Of a stretch of 64,000 nucleotides of DNA, positions 21,399 through 33,300 are shown one piece after another. The stretch is from Oscheius tipulae. Its lineage: Eukaryota; Nematoda; Chromadorea; Rhabditida; Rhabditidae. How positions within the stretch are numbered: position 1 is the stretch's first letter; each line of letters begins with the position of its first letter. The notes under the pieces were generated by a model. That model saw only the letters and a program-made list of their open reading frames with translations, had not been told where the DNA came from and did not search any database. The position numbers and the translations under genes are program-made. The stretch covers positions 3,968,001 to 4,032,000 of the forward strand of contig JASJZH010000004.1 of assembly GCA_037178975.1 (NCBI GenBank). The letters are read 5' to 3'.

Positions 21399-24126
21399 AT
21401 GAGTGGACAGTACTTTGCTACTTATGTTGAGGATTTGGAGCAGGTAATCGTTCTGATGGTTGTGTACCTTTAGTAATTTCAGGATCCTTTCGACGCGATT
21501 GATTTCGTTGAGAGAGTAGCATGGCGGATGACTGAAGGAGCCGACAACATTACTGATCCAGATTTGTTGATGATCAAATTTGAAGAAGAGATCGGCAGTC
21601 TTCAGCTCCTCTGTGAACAGTTTCAGGTACCTTTCAATTATTAGCAAAGTCAAAACTAGTTCAGACCAAAATAACGGTTTTGGAACAGCAGCTGAATAAA
21701 GACAAGAGGGAATATGTCAACAAACTTCAACGACTTCACGAGAAGAACGGTGACGCTTTGGATAAAATCAAAGTAGGCCCATTTTATGTTACTTTTTCAT
21801 AGAGAACTTCAGCAACTGGATCAAACTATGCAGGGTGTGTCGACAAAAGTTGTCCACCTCGGGGATCAACTCGAATCAGTCAGTTTTCTGCTCCTATGTA
21901 AATGAAGTTTATTTTAGGTTCATCAACCGCGTCAGCGTGCTTTCGACGCTCTCCAACTCATCCAACATTTCGATGAATTCCTCTCGGATCAGCCTCTCAA
22001 TTCGATGATCTTCACGGATCCGGACAAATTGCTTGAATCGGCAGATCTCATTCAGAAGCTGTACTCGATATCCCAAGAACTGTCAAAGGACAAATACAGC
22101 AGTGTTCAGTCGAGAATTGCTCACAGGTTTTTTATCTTTCTTCTTATCTACAGGATCCTTAAGATACGAGGAAGTGGAGAGATTGCTGATAGACGAATTC
22201 GCCCGATCTCAACGCGACGAAAAGAAAATGGCAGAAGTTGCGATGATTTTGAGCGAATTCAAAGGATACAATCATTGCGTGAACCGATATGTCGACTACA
22301 TCCAGATGACATCCCATTCTCGCGATGGTGATGTCTTCAACGAAGCTCTTCAATTATGTGTACAATATAAACCCAAAATTGAAGCCATTTTTCCCGCACC
22401 CATGACTGTGATTCAAAAACTGGTTTGCTCTTCTTTTTTTTTTTTTAATTTTTGTAATACCTAGGTGCTAAGTGTATTCACTCAAAAACTGAAAGACTTT
22501 ATCAATGCTCGACTGAGGGATTGTAAAGAATGTGACGATCGAGAGGGATATCTTGTCAGTTTGGCCAACAGCTACACCAGGTATCTGTATAGCTCTTCAA
22601 ACTAAATGTTTAGTACTTTGAAACTGTGTAAGAATCTGGAAAGCTTACACATTAGTTCGGATGCCTCATTTCTTCCGATGCTCACCAAATCGGTCTTTGA
22701 CAGGTTTCTTGGAGATCTTCAGAGTAATTCAATATTTTTGTAGGTATATTTCGACATATGGTAAAGAAGAACTCGACTATCTCGCGTTCCAATGTTCTTC
22801 CATACTCGGTCAATTTTACGACAGAAAGAAACACGCAAAAAGGCAAATACAAAGTGGAGGGTAATTCTTCTTCTTGGACTGTCAATCCTATTTCTTCCAG
22901 ACTGCAGGACCTGAAACGTGACGTCCAGGCCCGCCTAATGACCGTGGAAACCTACGGCGGCGAAACATTTTTATCAGAAGACGTCGCCATCAATATTCTT
23001 CAAGAAACAAAGAACGCTTTCGGTCGTGCAGCTCAGGTTTGTCTCTTTTATTTGCCGCTACCGAAGAATTTAGCTCTGCGACAAGTTGGAACTGCCGAAA
23101 GTTGTGGAGAATATTCTAGATCTGCTCCTCAAATTTCTCTACCAAGAACATCTTGACTACGCTGTCGAATTGGGTCTTGCCGGTAACTTTTTTATCGCAT
23201 GTTCATTAGATAGCATTGTTTTGAGGAATTTCACTGGCCGAGCCGAAAACAGAGCCTCCTGCATATTTCTTCACTGTCGTTGCTCAAAATGCAACTGTGG
23301 TCCTGCTGATGGTGAAACAGTACGATGACTCGGTCTATCCTCTAGTCAAGTAATTCACTTTCTTTTATAGCTGAAATCTGATCAGAAACACGAGCGTTGA
23401 GCAAGCAGTGGCTAAGAAATGGTCGAACTCGCTGCGGTCACTAGAACAGAAGATAAATCTTGGTTTGGAACGGCAACTCAACGCCATTGGTATTCTTATT
23501 TCTTTTTTCAATTGTTACCTTTTTCAGTTGGATACTGTCGATACGTGCTCAGCACAGAGCACAAGAAGGTAGATTTTCGTCCAGAGAACCCGGCTCTCGT
23601 CAATATTGGAGCTACTGCTGTTCGTTCATTTTGCAGTTGTAGGAAATCGTATTATTTAGGCATGTCTCCAAGTAGTCAAGTTCATAAATACTCAAGTGGG
23701 GATAATGGAAAGATGTTGCGATGGAGCGAATCTCGGATCTCTGCAAACAGAACTGGCAAATCGACTCTTCAAAATGCTTGTATCCCATATCCAACAGGTG
23801 ATTGCACCGTTTCCCCAATGACAGAATACTTTTCAGTTTGTTTACAATTCATCTGGTGGAATGCTCATGTTGTGCGACGTGAATGAGTACCGTCGCTGTG
23901 TCAGTTCCTGGAAGTCGTCGTCCGCGACAAAACTCTTCGAAGGACTACATGCTCTTGTCAATCTTCTCGTCGTTCTGCCTGAAAACTTGGCGGATGCAGC
24001 CACCAGTCATCAATTAGTTCGTTCACAGTTCAATTATATGCAATCCAATTTTAGAGTGATGTCGACCGCGGACAAATCCAGGATTTCTTGAAGCTTAGAC
24101 ACGACAGCCGTACAAGCCGTTCATAA
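21399..24126 (+). CDS. EXOC5: exocyst complex component 5 (Sec10)
   Basis: This is an exocyst subunit for tethering secretory vesicles at the plasma membrane. The N-terminus DPFDAIDFVERVAWRMTEG, the coiled-coil segment TVLEQQLNKDKREYVNKL and VVHLGDQLESVHQPRQRAFD match Sec10 closely. FKGYNHCVNRYVDYIQ confirms the helical core. The last exon reads DVDRGQIQDFLKLRHDSRTS before TAA at 24124-24126; a shorter frame ending 24091 is a shadow. The ATG lies 6 nt after TTTTTAG. Introns are numerous and short. The next gene begins only 129 nt after the stop, with an AATAAA in between. Confidence 0.95.
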
Positions 24127-24150
24127 TGTTCACTTACATTTAGCAACACT

Positions 24151-24156
24151 AATAAA
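24151..24156 (+). terminator. poly(A) signal AATAAA for EXOC5
   Basis: AATAAA 25 nt after the EXOC5 stop and 100 nt before the next ATG, the spacing expected inside a nematode-type operon. Confidence 0.6.
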
Positions 24157-24255
24157 TTATTTCTACACTTACCAGTTATGAGCTATCAGTGTAAAAGTAT
24201 TTTTACGTGGTTATCTGTAAAATTTGATTGTTTTTAACAAGCCGTTGGGTACAGT

Positions 24256-25418
24256 ATGGAAGAAGCAGCGAAACAACTAAAGGAGGAAGGAAATCTGTGT
24301 TTTCGGGAGAAGAGATACAACAAAGCCGTCCAGCTCTACACTGCCAGTCTGGAAAAGCACCTCGAGCCCCTCGTACTTGGTGTGTATTCTTATTTTGCTA
24401 GCTGAAAAAATCTTCAGGAAATAGAGCCCAGAGTTATCTCAATTTAAAGCATTTCGAGCATGCCGTTATGGACTGCAATCGAGCACTCCAACTCGACCCT
24501 CTGTTCGTAAAAGCTCTCTTCCGGTTTGTCTTCCTTGTCTGATTGAAAACTTCTTTTTTTAGGCGAGCAAGTGCTTTGGAAGCACTTGGTCTGTACAGTC
24601 AAGCGAGGAAAGATCTCGAGCGCTTACTGCAAATATCAGGCGACGAGGCTGCCAAAACGACTCTTAAAAGGCTTGAAAATAAGGTATTTTCATGTGATCG
24701 TTCTGGTTGGAAACTTTGTTCAGACAGATGTTTCTTTCCTGAGTTTGAAGATTTGTGAAAAGGGAGACGAAGTTCGGTCTGATGCTCCACTTCACGATGT
24801 TTTCATAGAATGTGACTCTGAAGAAGTCGAAGAACAGACAAATCACCAGGTACCTTCTTTTTTTCCTTCAAAGCAAGGCATTTCCAGTCGGAAAATCAAG
24901 AAGAGGATGATAAACGTTTTGCCGGGATGTCCTTCAGCCCTCCTAGAACGTATTCGGACTTTCTCACCGATTTCTCTCTCCTACGGAAGTATCCTATCTC
25001 GCTTGCCGAATACTTTCTGGTCTGTCCTTTTCCTTGCACGAAACATAATTGTTTTCAGAAAATTGACCACGACGCCTATGGCAGTTTGTTTGATGACGTG
25101 CTCGATCCAGATGTTGTTTCTTGTTTTCTACAAGGACTTGTGCAGCTCCTCAACCGCCAAGTTCTTCATCCAATTTCTTTCGAACAGTCTTGGTTTCAGA
25201 ATTCGGAGGGAAGTGTCAAACAAATAACGAAATCGCTCCTTTTGCTGACTGAAGTCAGTCGATTTGATATTGTTCCATTGTTTCTTTCGGCAGTTGACAA
25301 ACAAAGTTTGTCCACGTTTTTAAAAACTGCATCAATCCGCCTTTCAGATCTCCAAAAGACTTGTGACTTCCTGCCAAAACTGGACTCTGAAACTATTCAA
25401 ATGAGGTTCTCCCAATGA
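24256..25418 (+). CDS. TPR protein with RPAP3 C-terminal domain (short RPAP3/SPAG1-like)
   Basis: RPAP3 and SPAG1 use TPRs to bind HSP90/HSP70 tails and a C-terminal helical domain to bind RUVBL1/2 in R2TP assembly complexes. Here one TPR block opens the protein (LKEEGNLCFREKRYNKAVQL, then NLKHFEHAVMDCNRALQLDP). An acidic linker follows, then the RPAP3_C pattern: TYSDFLTDFSLLRKYP, DHDAYGSLFDDVLDPDVV and SRFDIVPLFLSAVDKQ. A 39-nt intron interrupts that domain at about 25023. About 320 residues, so shorter than human RPAP3, with one TPR domain instead of two. The ATG is one base after GGTACAG. The gene is internal in the five-gene run. Confidence 0.85.
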
Positions 25419-25708
25419 TCTCCATCCATTTTGTTCATATATGTTGCCGAGAATGAATCTTCATCAATTGTCAGAAATCCCAATGCGTGCATAGAAGCAC
25501 ATTTATCAAAAGGGGAGTGACGGTACCATGACATTACACCCGTCCCTAAAGCTGCTTGTACGCGCTGACATTTACTGCTCGCTTTCCAGGAAAAAGGAGC
25601 CCGTCTGGCTTCTTCTCTGAGCTTTCCTCACATTCACATTTTCCATCATAAGGTCCTAGAGATCGATAGTTAGTCATTCCTTACACCCACAAAGACCGAT
25701 TCGTTCAG

Positions 25709-26261
25709 ATGCCCACTGATTTTGCCGAGTTCTATGGAATCGTCTGCAAGCTATTGCCTGATCCGAATCATTGGAACTTCGCGATAATCGCCTCGTCTGC
25801 TGACAGCGCCCTATCTTTCTTAAAAACTGATGGTGGGTCTGCTCTCAGCTTTGAAACATTCACAGTGACAGACGAGACTTCTCGGCCGGACATAGCTGAG
25901 GATCAGAAGGAATCTGGTGGAGAGGAGGAGCTGGTTGATGACAGTGGTCTAGATGGGTCAAAGGAGAGTCTGGATGTGAGTCATGAGAGTGACTCTTTGA
26001 AGTTGAACACCTCTGATGGTACACAGGAGGAAGAGACTGAACCCCGAAAGTGTCAGAACTGCAAGACGACGACTACGAGGATGTGGAGAAGGGACAAGGA
26101 AGGAGAATGCATGTGCAAGTAAAGACTCTTTGAATAGTACATCAAACCACTTTAGTGCTTGCTGGCTTTACTTCCGTCACAATGGTGTCAATCGTCCGGA
26201 AGCGCTTTGGAACAAGGAGATTCTAACGCGAAGACGAGGCAAGAAAAAGAAGAAAAAGTAG
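25709..26261 (+). CDS. small GATA-type zinc-finger protein
   Basis: Two exons encode about 170 residues. The first part is acidic (EESGGEEELVDDSGLDGS region). The C-terminal GATA finger is CQNC, a 17-residue loop with TTTTRMWRRD, then CNAC, split by a 37-nt intron inside the second Cys pair. It continues WLYFRHNGVNRPEALW and ends in a lysine run. CX2C-X17-CX2C spacing is canonical, but Trp replaces the usual Gly after CNAC, and the loop has an extra Cys. Only one finger exists. GATA factors bind WGATAR sites; divergent single-finger GATA proteins are known in nematodes. The ATG directly follows GTTCAG. It is the last gene of the plus-strand run, 290 nt after the RPAP3-like gene. Confidence 0.85.
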
Positions 26262-27324
26262 ATCCCTCTTATAAAGTTGTCCCTACTATATAAGTTCCGT
26301 ACTTGACCCCCATTCTTCTCGCCTAATCAAAGTATGCGATCTGCACCGCAACCCAGTAGCACCAACTGGTAGTGAGATCTTTCGAAAAGAGTCTTGTGTC
26401 AGCATGGATCCGACGGTCCGACGGCGGCAGGTCATTACTATTTGTTGACCGGAGCTCTCATCTTAGCCGAGCCCCGTACACGGACACACATTCCGTCTTC
26501 ATTGATCACGTCTCTCTACACTTTTTTCGCCTTTTCCGGTATCATCCTACTTTCACTTGAGTCTGAAACATTTTTTATTTGTTCCGTCGTTTCTATACTT
26601 TCCCAATTTTTTATGTCCTTTCTTATAGATGGCTCGGGTTTAGAAGAGTCCGAACGCTCATCTGGTCGTTTTCGTTCTGCTAGTAGTCTGTTAATCTTTG
26701 CGAGACGATTTCAACAAGTTCGCGTGAGGCGGCAAGTGTGTTTGCTTTCTGTTAACATCTCCGGAGAGCTGCTGGATTGTGCCCTCAGGGCTAATGACCT
26801 TTGTTTATACTTTCCAATACTATTCTTCTATTGAGATCCTTCCCAATCAGATACAGTTTTTATGTCCCCTTTGGTCAAGAAACAACCAGCAATAAGCTAT
26901 GCGTCCTACGTTCAACCGTATTGACCAAACAAACCCGCAATCCGAATTATGAACTGCAGCTGTTTGCAGCTTCGGACATCTTTACGACTTTCTTTTTCCG
27001 GAGACACTCCCTGACCTTTCCGGCGGATTAGACCGTAATAATGTGTGCCGCGGGACTGCGCGATATGATCGTAGTAGTAGGAGATTCCTTTGCTATCAGT
27101 CCTTCCAAAAGAGACCTCTTCATTCCCTCAAAGTGACCGGTAATCCGTCGCGTGTTTGAGTTTGCGGTCGGCGATCGCTCCTCGCGCTGTCACTAATATT
27201 ACTTCCTTAGCCATTGAGAGACTCTCGAATAGCAGCCTAATCCTCTCGACTTTCTTGACACCTATTAGTAGTTTCAGGTGTTCCTTCGAAGAAACAGCCT
27301 AGTCTGCAAAGAGCGGCTTCCACC
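26262..27324. other. intergenic region upstream of the giant receptor gene
   Basis: This stretch is about 1.06 kb with open frames but no recognisable domain or convincing splice chain. It probably holds the GATA gene's 3' UTR and the receptor's promoter. A TTTCAG acceptor lies 46 nt before the receptor ATG. Confidence 0.45.
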
Positions 27325-30300
27325 ATGCCGTGGAGTTTGTTACTCCTCCTCTCACAGATCCTACATGTAAGTAAAGGATATGATATTATGACAATGATCT
27401 GTCAGATTTGTTTGGGAGATACCCGTAACGGGTCGACAGCCTCATTGACCGAAGTCGGTCTGTTGTGTCCAGAGGGATGGTCGCTTGTCGGATCCAAATG
27501 TCTCAAGCCGTTCTCCGTCGAACTGAGCTGGTCTCAAGCCCTTGTTACTTGTTCAAGGTACATAACCACAAATCTCCTACAACTGTAGTCTCGTAGATTT
27601 GGTGCCCAATTGGCCAAGATTGGATCGGTTCAAGAGAACAGTGCCACAGCCCATCTTCTGTCTCGTCCAGGCCATCATGGTTCCAAAGGCGACCATTGGA
27701 TTGGTCTGTTGACCGATACGAGTTCGGGCGATTTGGCGTTCGCTTGGAGTGATGGAACAGCCACTAGCAGATATTCTGGACAGTGGAAACAAGGCCAGCC
27801 AAATCATCTAGCTGGATCGTGTGGTCTTGTCTCGTTGGAGAAGTCCGAGCTGTTTTGGAAGATGGAACAATGCAATGTTCTTCTACCCTTTGTGTGTGAA
27901 CTACCAGCTTGTCTCAAAGGATCTTTTTTCTGTTCTTCGGGTGGATGTGTTCCAGAATCGAAGAAATGCAATGGACAAGATGACTGCGGAGATTGGAGTG
28001 ACGAGCTCAACTGTCCTGGTACCGAAGTTTTTCTTTTTCTCTCAAACTTGTTCAGCCTCTCGAGCTGATATGGCCTGTCTCCAGTTCGAAAAAGGCGACA
28101 ATGGCAAGTTCTCCTCTCCATCGTATCCGTCCAGTTATCCTCCAAACTCAAACTGTCGCTACGTTATCGAAGCTCCCATAAACACGAGAATATATGTAAG
28201 AAAGAGAGCTTCAGTCAAAAATCTCTTGTTCAGCTAACATTTGATTATTTGGAGACGGAAAAGAACGTCGACTACGTCCAAATTTTGGACGGCGGCCCAT
28301 CTCTCAACTCGACTACAGTCCTTGCCAGTTTTTCTGGAACGAAATCTGAGCCAATCACCCTACATTCATCTACTAACATGCTTACTATTCGGTTCCGAAG
28401 TGATTCCAGTGTCCAAGGACGGGGATTTCAAGCTCGATGGAAAGCTGGTTGGTTTATGGAACATCATCTTTACAAGATTTTACAGTTCCTTTCCAATGTG
28501 GAGGAGTGTTAAATGCTCAGTCTTACGGTCAGTCAGTAAGCTCTCCCAACTATCCCCAGCCGTATCCCAAAGGATCCGAATGTGTATGGCTCATTCAAAC
28601 GTCCAAAAGACATCTTATCACTCTAAATGTACGTTCTATTCATTTTTCATAAGCAAATTTATATTTAGGTGGAAGATCTTCAGCTGGGTGCTTCGGACAA
28701 AGTGGTCATTTACGACGGAGAAAGTCCTTCGGCTCCAGTCCTTGCAATGTGAGTCAGCTGGAAGATGTGTATAAATCTTTCTTCAGGTTGGCTGGAAATT
28801 TCTCCAACACTGAGTATATCATCAGTACGAGCAACAATGTATATATTTACATGCAATCCATGATCGTTTCGGAGAGTGGACGAGGATTCTCACTTGGCTA
28901 TAAGCGAGGATGTGACGTTGTCTTTCGACAAGCCTACGGAAACATTGTTTCTCCGGGAAATGCCGCTGTTCCTTATCCGAAGAGTACTACGGTTTGTTTC
29001 CATTCTGCTTCTCCAACCAGCTCAAACAATTTAGTGCTCGTACACAGTCGAGATGCCGGACGATCGAGGGGACCAAGCATTTTCGTTTACTGTCAACAGA
29101 TTCGATCTTGGATTGCACGACCATCTCAAGGTATTCCTCTTTTTGATCCAGAGCATCGAATTCTGTAGATCTACGAAGGTTCCTCTACGAAAGGACGTCC
29201 TCTACACGAGGAGGATGGGTTCAATGGATCGCGGATACCCCAGAGACAGCTCAGTTCCAGACAAGGAACTGCTCATTTAGTCTTCTCAACCAACGCCGTT
29301 CGGTCAGCTACCGGATTCAACATCACCTTCAGTCTCAGTAACAAAGATCTAGAATCTACAAAAAACTTTTCTTCCAGACTGCCCCCTGCTGAAGCCTCCT
29401 GGATTAGTTACACTCTCCACTAGAAATAATGGATACGGGATGAAAGTAGTCGCAGCCTGTCCAGTTGGGTACGAATTCGTGAATGGCAAGGGACGGGCCC
29501 TTGATATTTTCTGTGAAGAAGGTGGTCAATGGAGTGTTAAGACTATTCCTGGATGTCAACGTAAGTCATAAAGATTCCTACCAAAGCAATTGATTCCAGC
29601 GGTATACTGTTCTGCCGTCCCCCAGATCTCCAATGGATATGCCTCGTCGGCGACAAATGTCTCCTATGGCGGAATAGCCAAGTATTCCTGCTACGAGGGA
29701 TTCGCCTTTGCCAGCGAGCGAGAAGAAGAACAAATCTTCTGTACTGAGGAAGGCAGATGGACTCAGCCGCCGCATTGTCGGGCGTCCATCTGTCCAGCTC
29801 TTCCCGCCTTCGTAAACGGCGACAGAAAACTCGAGTACGGAGAAGGAACGGGCTATGGTTTAATTTGTACTTTTTGTATACGAAGTTTCTTCTTCAGGAA
29901 CCGTATTTCGTTTCGACTGTCATCCCGGCTACCGGAGAGCAGGAGCAGCTATTCTGCTCTGTAGAGCTGACGGTAAATGGTCGACAAATCAGCCGACTTG
30001 TCAAAGTAAGTTCTCTTCTAATTTATTACTGTTTCCCAGAACTTTCTTGTATCCACCTACCGTCTATTCCAAATGGTCGCTTGCTTGCTCCATCTCCTCT
30101 GCTTTTTGGCGACACGGGTAGAATTACTTGCGATGTTGGATTCCGACTGGAGGGGCCGGAAGAAGTGGGTCTTTAATAGATTAAATGAAACATACTACCA
30201 GATTCGATGTCTGGCCAATCAAACACTCTCCATTTCTCCTAAATGTGTAGATATCGACGAATGCTCCGAACAAATTGCCCAATGCCAGGACTCTTCCACA

Positions 30301-33300
30301 GTTTGTACCAACCTACCCGGAGGATACTCATGTGCCTGTCTCAAGGGCTTCCAGCCTCAGCTAGGTAGGTTGTATCGAATGAAACACACTCTCGTTTTAA
30401 GTCTGCCCTACTCCATCGCTTTTGTTGCCAACCTCTATTTCAACTTCTTCCTCAATTCCAATGGTCGAAAGTGGATGGTGTGCAACCCAGCTGGACCCGA
30501 TAAAATCAGTCACTCTCTCGTTCTCCGTTCCAAGAGTCATTGAAAAACTGAGGTAGGACTCGTGCCTTACTTTCAAATAATGTCTCACAGATTTGAGCCA
30601 GTAGAACAAGGAAGAGTCAAGTCAGTTCGTATCCGATACCATTCTCGGCCAGGACTACCGCTCGAAACCCTCGCTGTGGATGGGCAAACTGAGACTATTG
30701 TTCCGGATATGTCTCTCTCACCCAATGGAGTATATCTTGAACTGCCGTTCTCGATCGAGGCATCTGTTCTGGAAGTTTCTGTGGTGGACTTCGAGGGAGA
30801 GCCATGTTTCAAGGTACGTTCGCTCTGATTATATGATTATTCTATCAGATCGACGCGGTGGGATGTCAAAAGTATGCCTGTGCTGATATCAACGAATGTT
30901 TGAAAAATAACGGTCACTGCGATCATATCTGCCTCAATCTACAAGGGTCTTACGAGGTATCCTATCCTCTATCGAAATGTCATATCTCTCTTTAGTGCAC
31001 TTGTCGAGATGGTTTCGATTTGTTTGTGGATAATGGTCAAAATGGCGTCAATCTGGCACCCGAGGAGACAGGATTTGAAATCAACGACATGGTACGATTC
31101 AATCAAACATGTGTGGCAAGAACTTGTCCCCACATCGAGTCTCCGGAAAACGGATTACTTCTCTCGACTAGCATATCCTTCAGCTATCCTACAGTTGTCC
31201 AATTCCAATGCAATTTCGGTCAGATTGAGCATGATATACAGCTATTTAAAGAAATCCAGGTTATCAAATGATGGGACCCGACTTCCTCCAATGTTTGGCA
31301 GACGGATCTTGGAACGGAACAGCTCCATTCTGTTTGGGTAAGACTCTTTGTTTTCGGAAATAATGTAATTCAGCTGCTACTTGCCAAGGAATCCGTTCGA
31401 ACATGGCTATTGGATTGCTGGTATCCCCCGATAATTCTACTATTGGATACGGAGAGAAAGTCACAGTGTCCTGTACTCAGTTGGATCGTCCCTCCAAACA
31501 GTCGCCGCTTTCAAATACCCGTCAATGTATCTATGACCCGCAACCAGATGGACGAGAATACTGGCTGTCCGGTCCTCCTGTCGAATGTCCTCTGGTAGAA
31601 TGTGGTGCACTGCCCACACTGGCTGGAGCTGAATTCCTAGGAGATAACTCACTCACAAGTGTAAGTACTGATCATCTTGAATGTAACAGATCTGTATTAG
31701 GTGGGGTCCGCTTTTGAATTCACGTGTCGTCCACCATATACTCTCGTAGGCAACTCCACGCATCAAGATCATACTGTTCGATGTATGTTAGATGGCTCCT
31801 GGGATCTCGGAGAACTCCGTTGCGAAGGTACGTCCTCTGGATTCAAACGCATTTCATTTTGTAGGTCCTGTCTGCGTTGATCCTGGCTATCCCGTCGATG
31901 GAACGATTGAACTGGAAGGTGTTGAAGAAGGCTCGATCGCTAAGTTTGCCTGTTCTCGACCGGGTTTCCATCCATTCCCATCTGCCGCTCTCCAATGTCA
32001 ACTCGGAGCAGCCTGCGTTCTCTCAGAAGATATCGGAATTTCGAATGGATTCATCCCCGACGGAGCCTTTGCTGACAATTCAGACAGTCCAAACTATGGA
32101 TACGAGCCACACAGAGCTCGACTCTCAAGTTCTGGCTGGTGTGGAAGCAAGGATGCCTTTATCTTCTTGTCAGTCGATCTCCAAAAGTAAGTTGTATCAA
32201 AACAAAGACAGTTCTTCCTAGGGTCTCTACCTTGACAACTCTACGTGTGGCTGGAGTAGCTGGAAGTGGAAGTTTGAGAGGGCACGTGACGAAAATGCAG
32301 CTCTTCTACAAGACAACGTGAGTATTTACCAAGTCCCGAACAATATAAGAACTTCAGATTCAACCAGAATTACGACACATATCCTGTGGAATTTGAGACG
32401 CCATCTGGAAATCACAATGCAATGCATCAGTTCGAGTTGAGTCCGCCTCTGAGAGCGAGATATCTACTGCTCGGAGTGGCCGAATACGAACAGAATCCGT
32501 GTATTCGTTTTGATGTTCTCGGTTGTCTCGCTCCGACGACAGCAGCTCACGAGATTCCTCCTCATCTACAAGTTGGTTGGAATGGCAGTGTGCCCACATG
32601 TGTCGATTCCGAACCTCCTGTCTTCATCAACTGTCCCAGTTCCCCTATTTATATAGAAACAGACGACTTTGGACAGCTGAAACCATGCAACTACGAAGTT
32701 CCAAGAGCCGAAGACAACAGCGGTCGTGTCGTCTATATGAGAGTGGAACCGACTGGATTCGAGCCGGGAAGATCCATTTCCACAAACAAGGACATCATTT
32801 ATACGGCTTTTGACGAGGCTGGTAATACAGCGGATTGTGTGGTTAAACTTCGAATCCCCGATACTCTTCCGCCAGTCATGAAGTGTCCAGACTCGTATTC
32901 TTTGGCAGCAAGAGGACCTTCGATGACTGTCGTCTTCAATACTACAACGGTTCCAATGGTCATCCAGGATGTCAGCAACATCTCCCAAATTGTCTTCAAT
33001 CCAGTCTTTGCTGATCTGTTGATCGGAGAACATGTCGAGGTCGAAGTCGCTGCGATGGATGTTCATGGAAATCGAAACAAGTGTCGTTTCCAAGTTGCCT
33101 ACAATGGTATGTTGACTTTTTACCAAAAGAGGAGCAGTTTTAGCCGAACCTTGTTCCGTCGACTCGCTGTCTTCTTCTCCGAATACGGTCAAGACGTGTG
33201 TTCCTCAAGAAGACACTATGGTGTGTAGTGTCTCATGTAAGAATGGTTACCGTTTTGTGGACGAGTTCAAACTGGAGAAGAACTTTATCTGTCAAGATAC

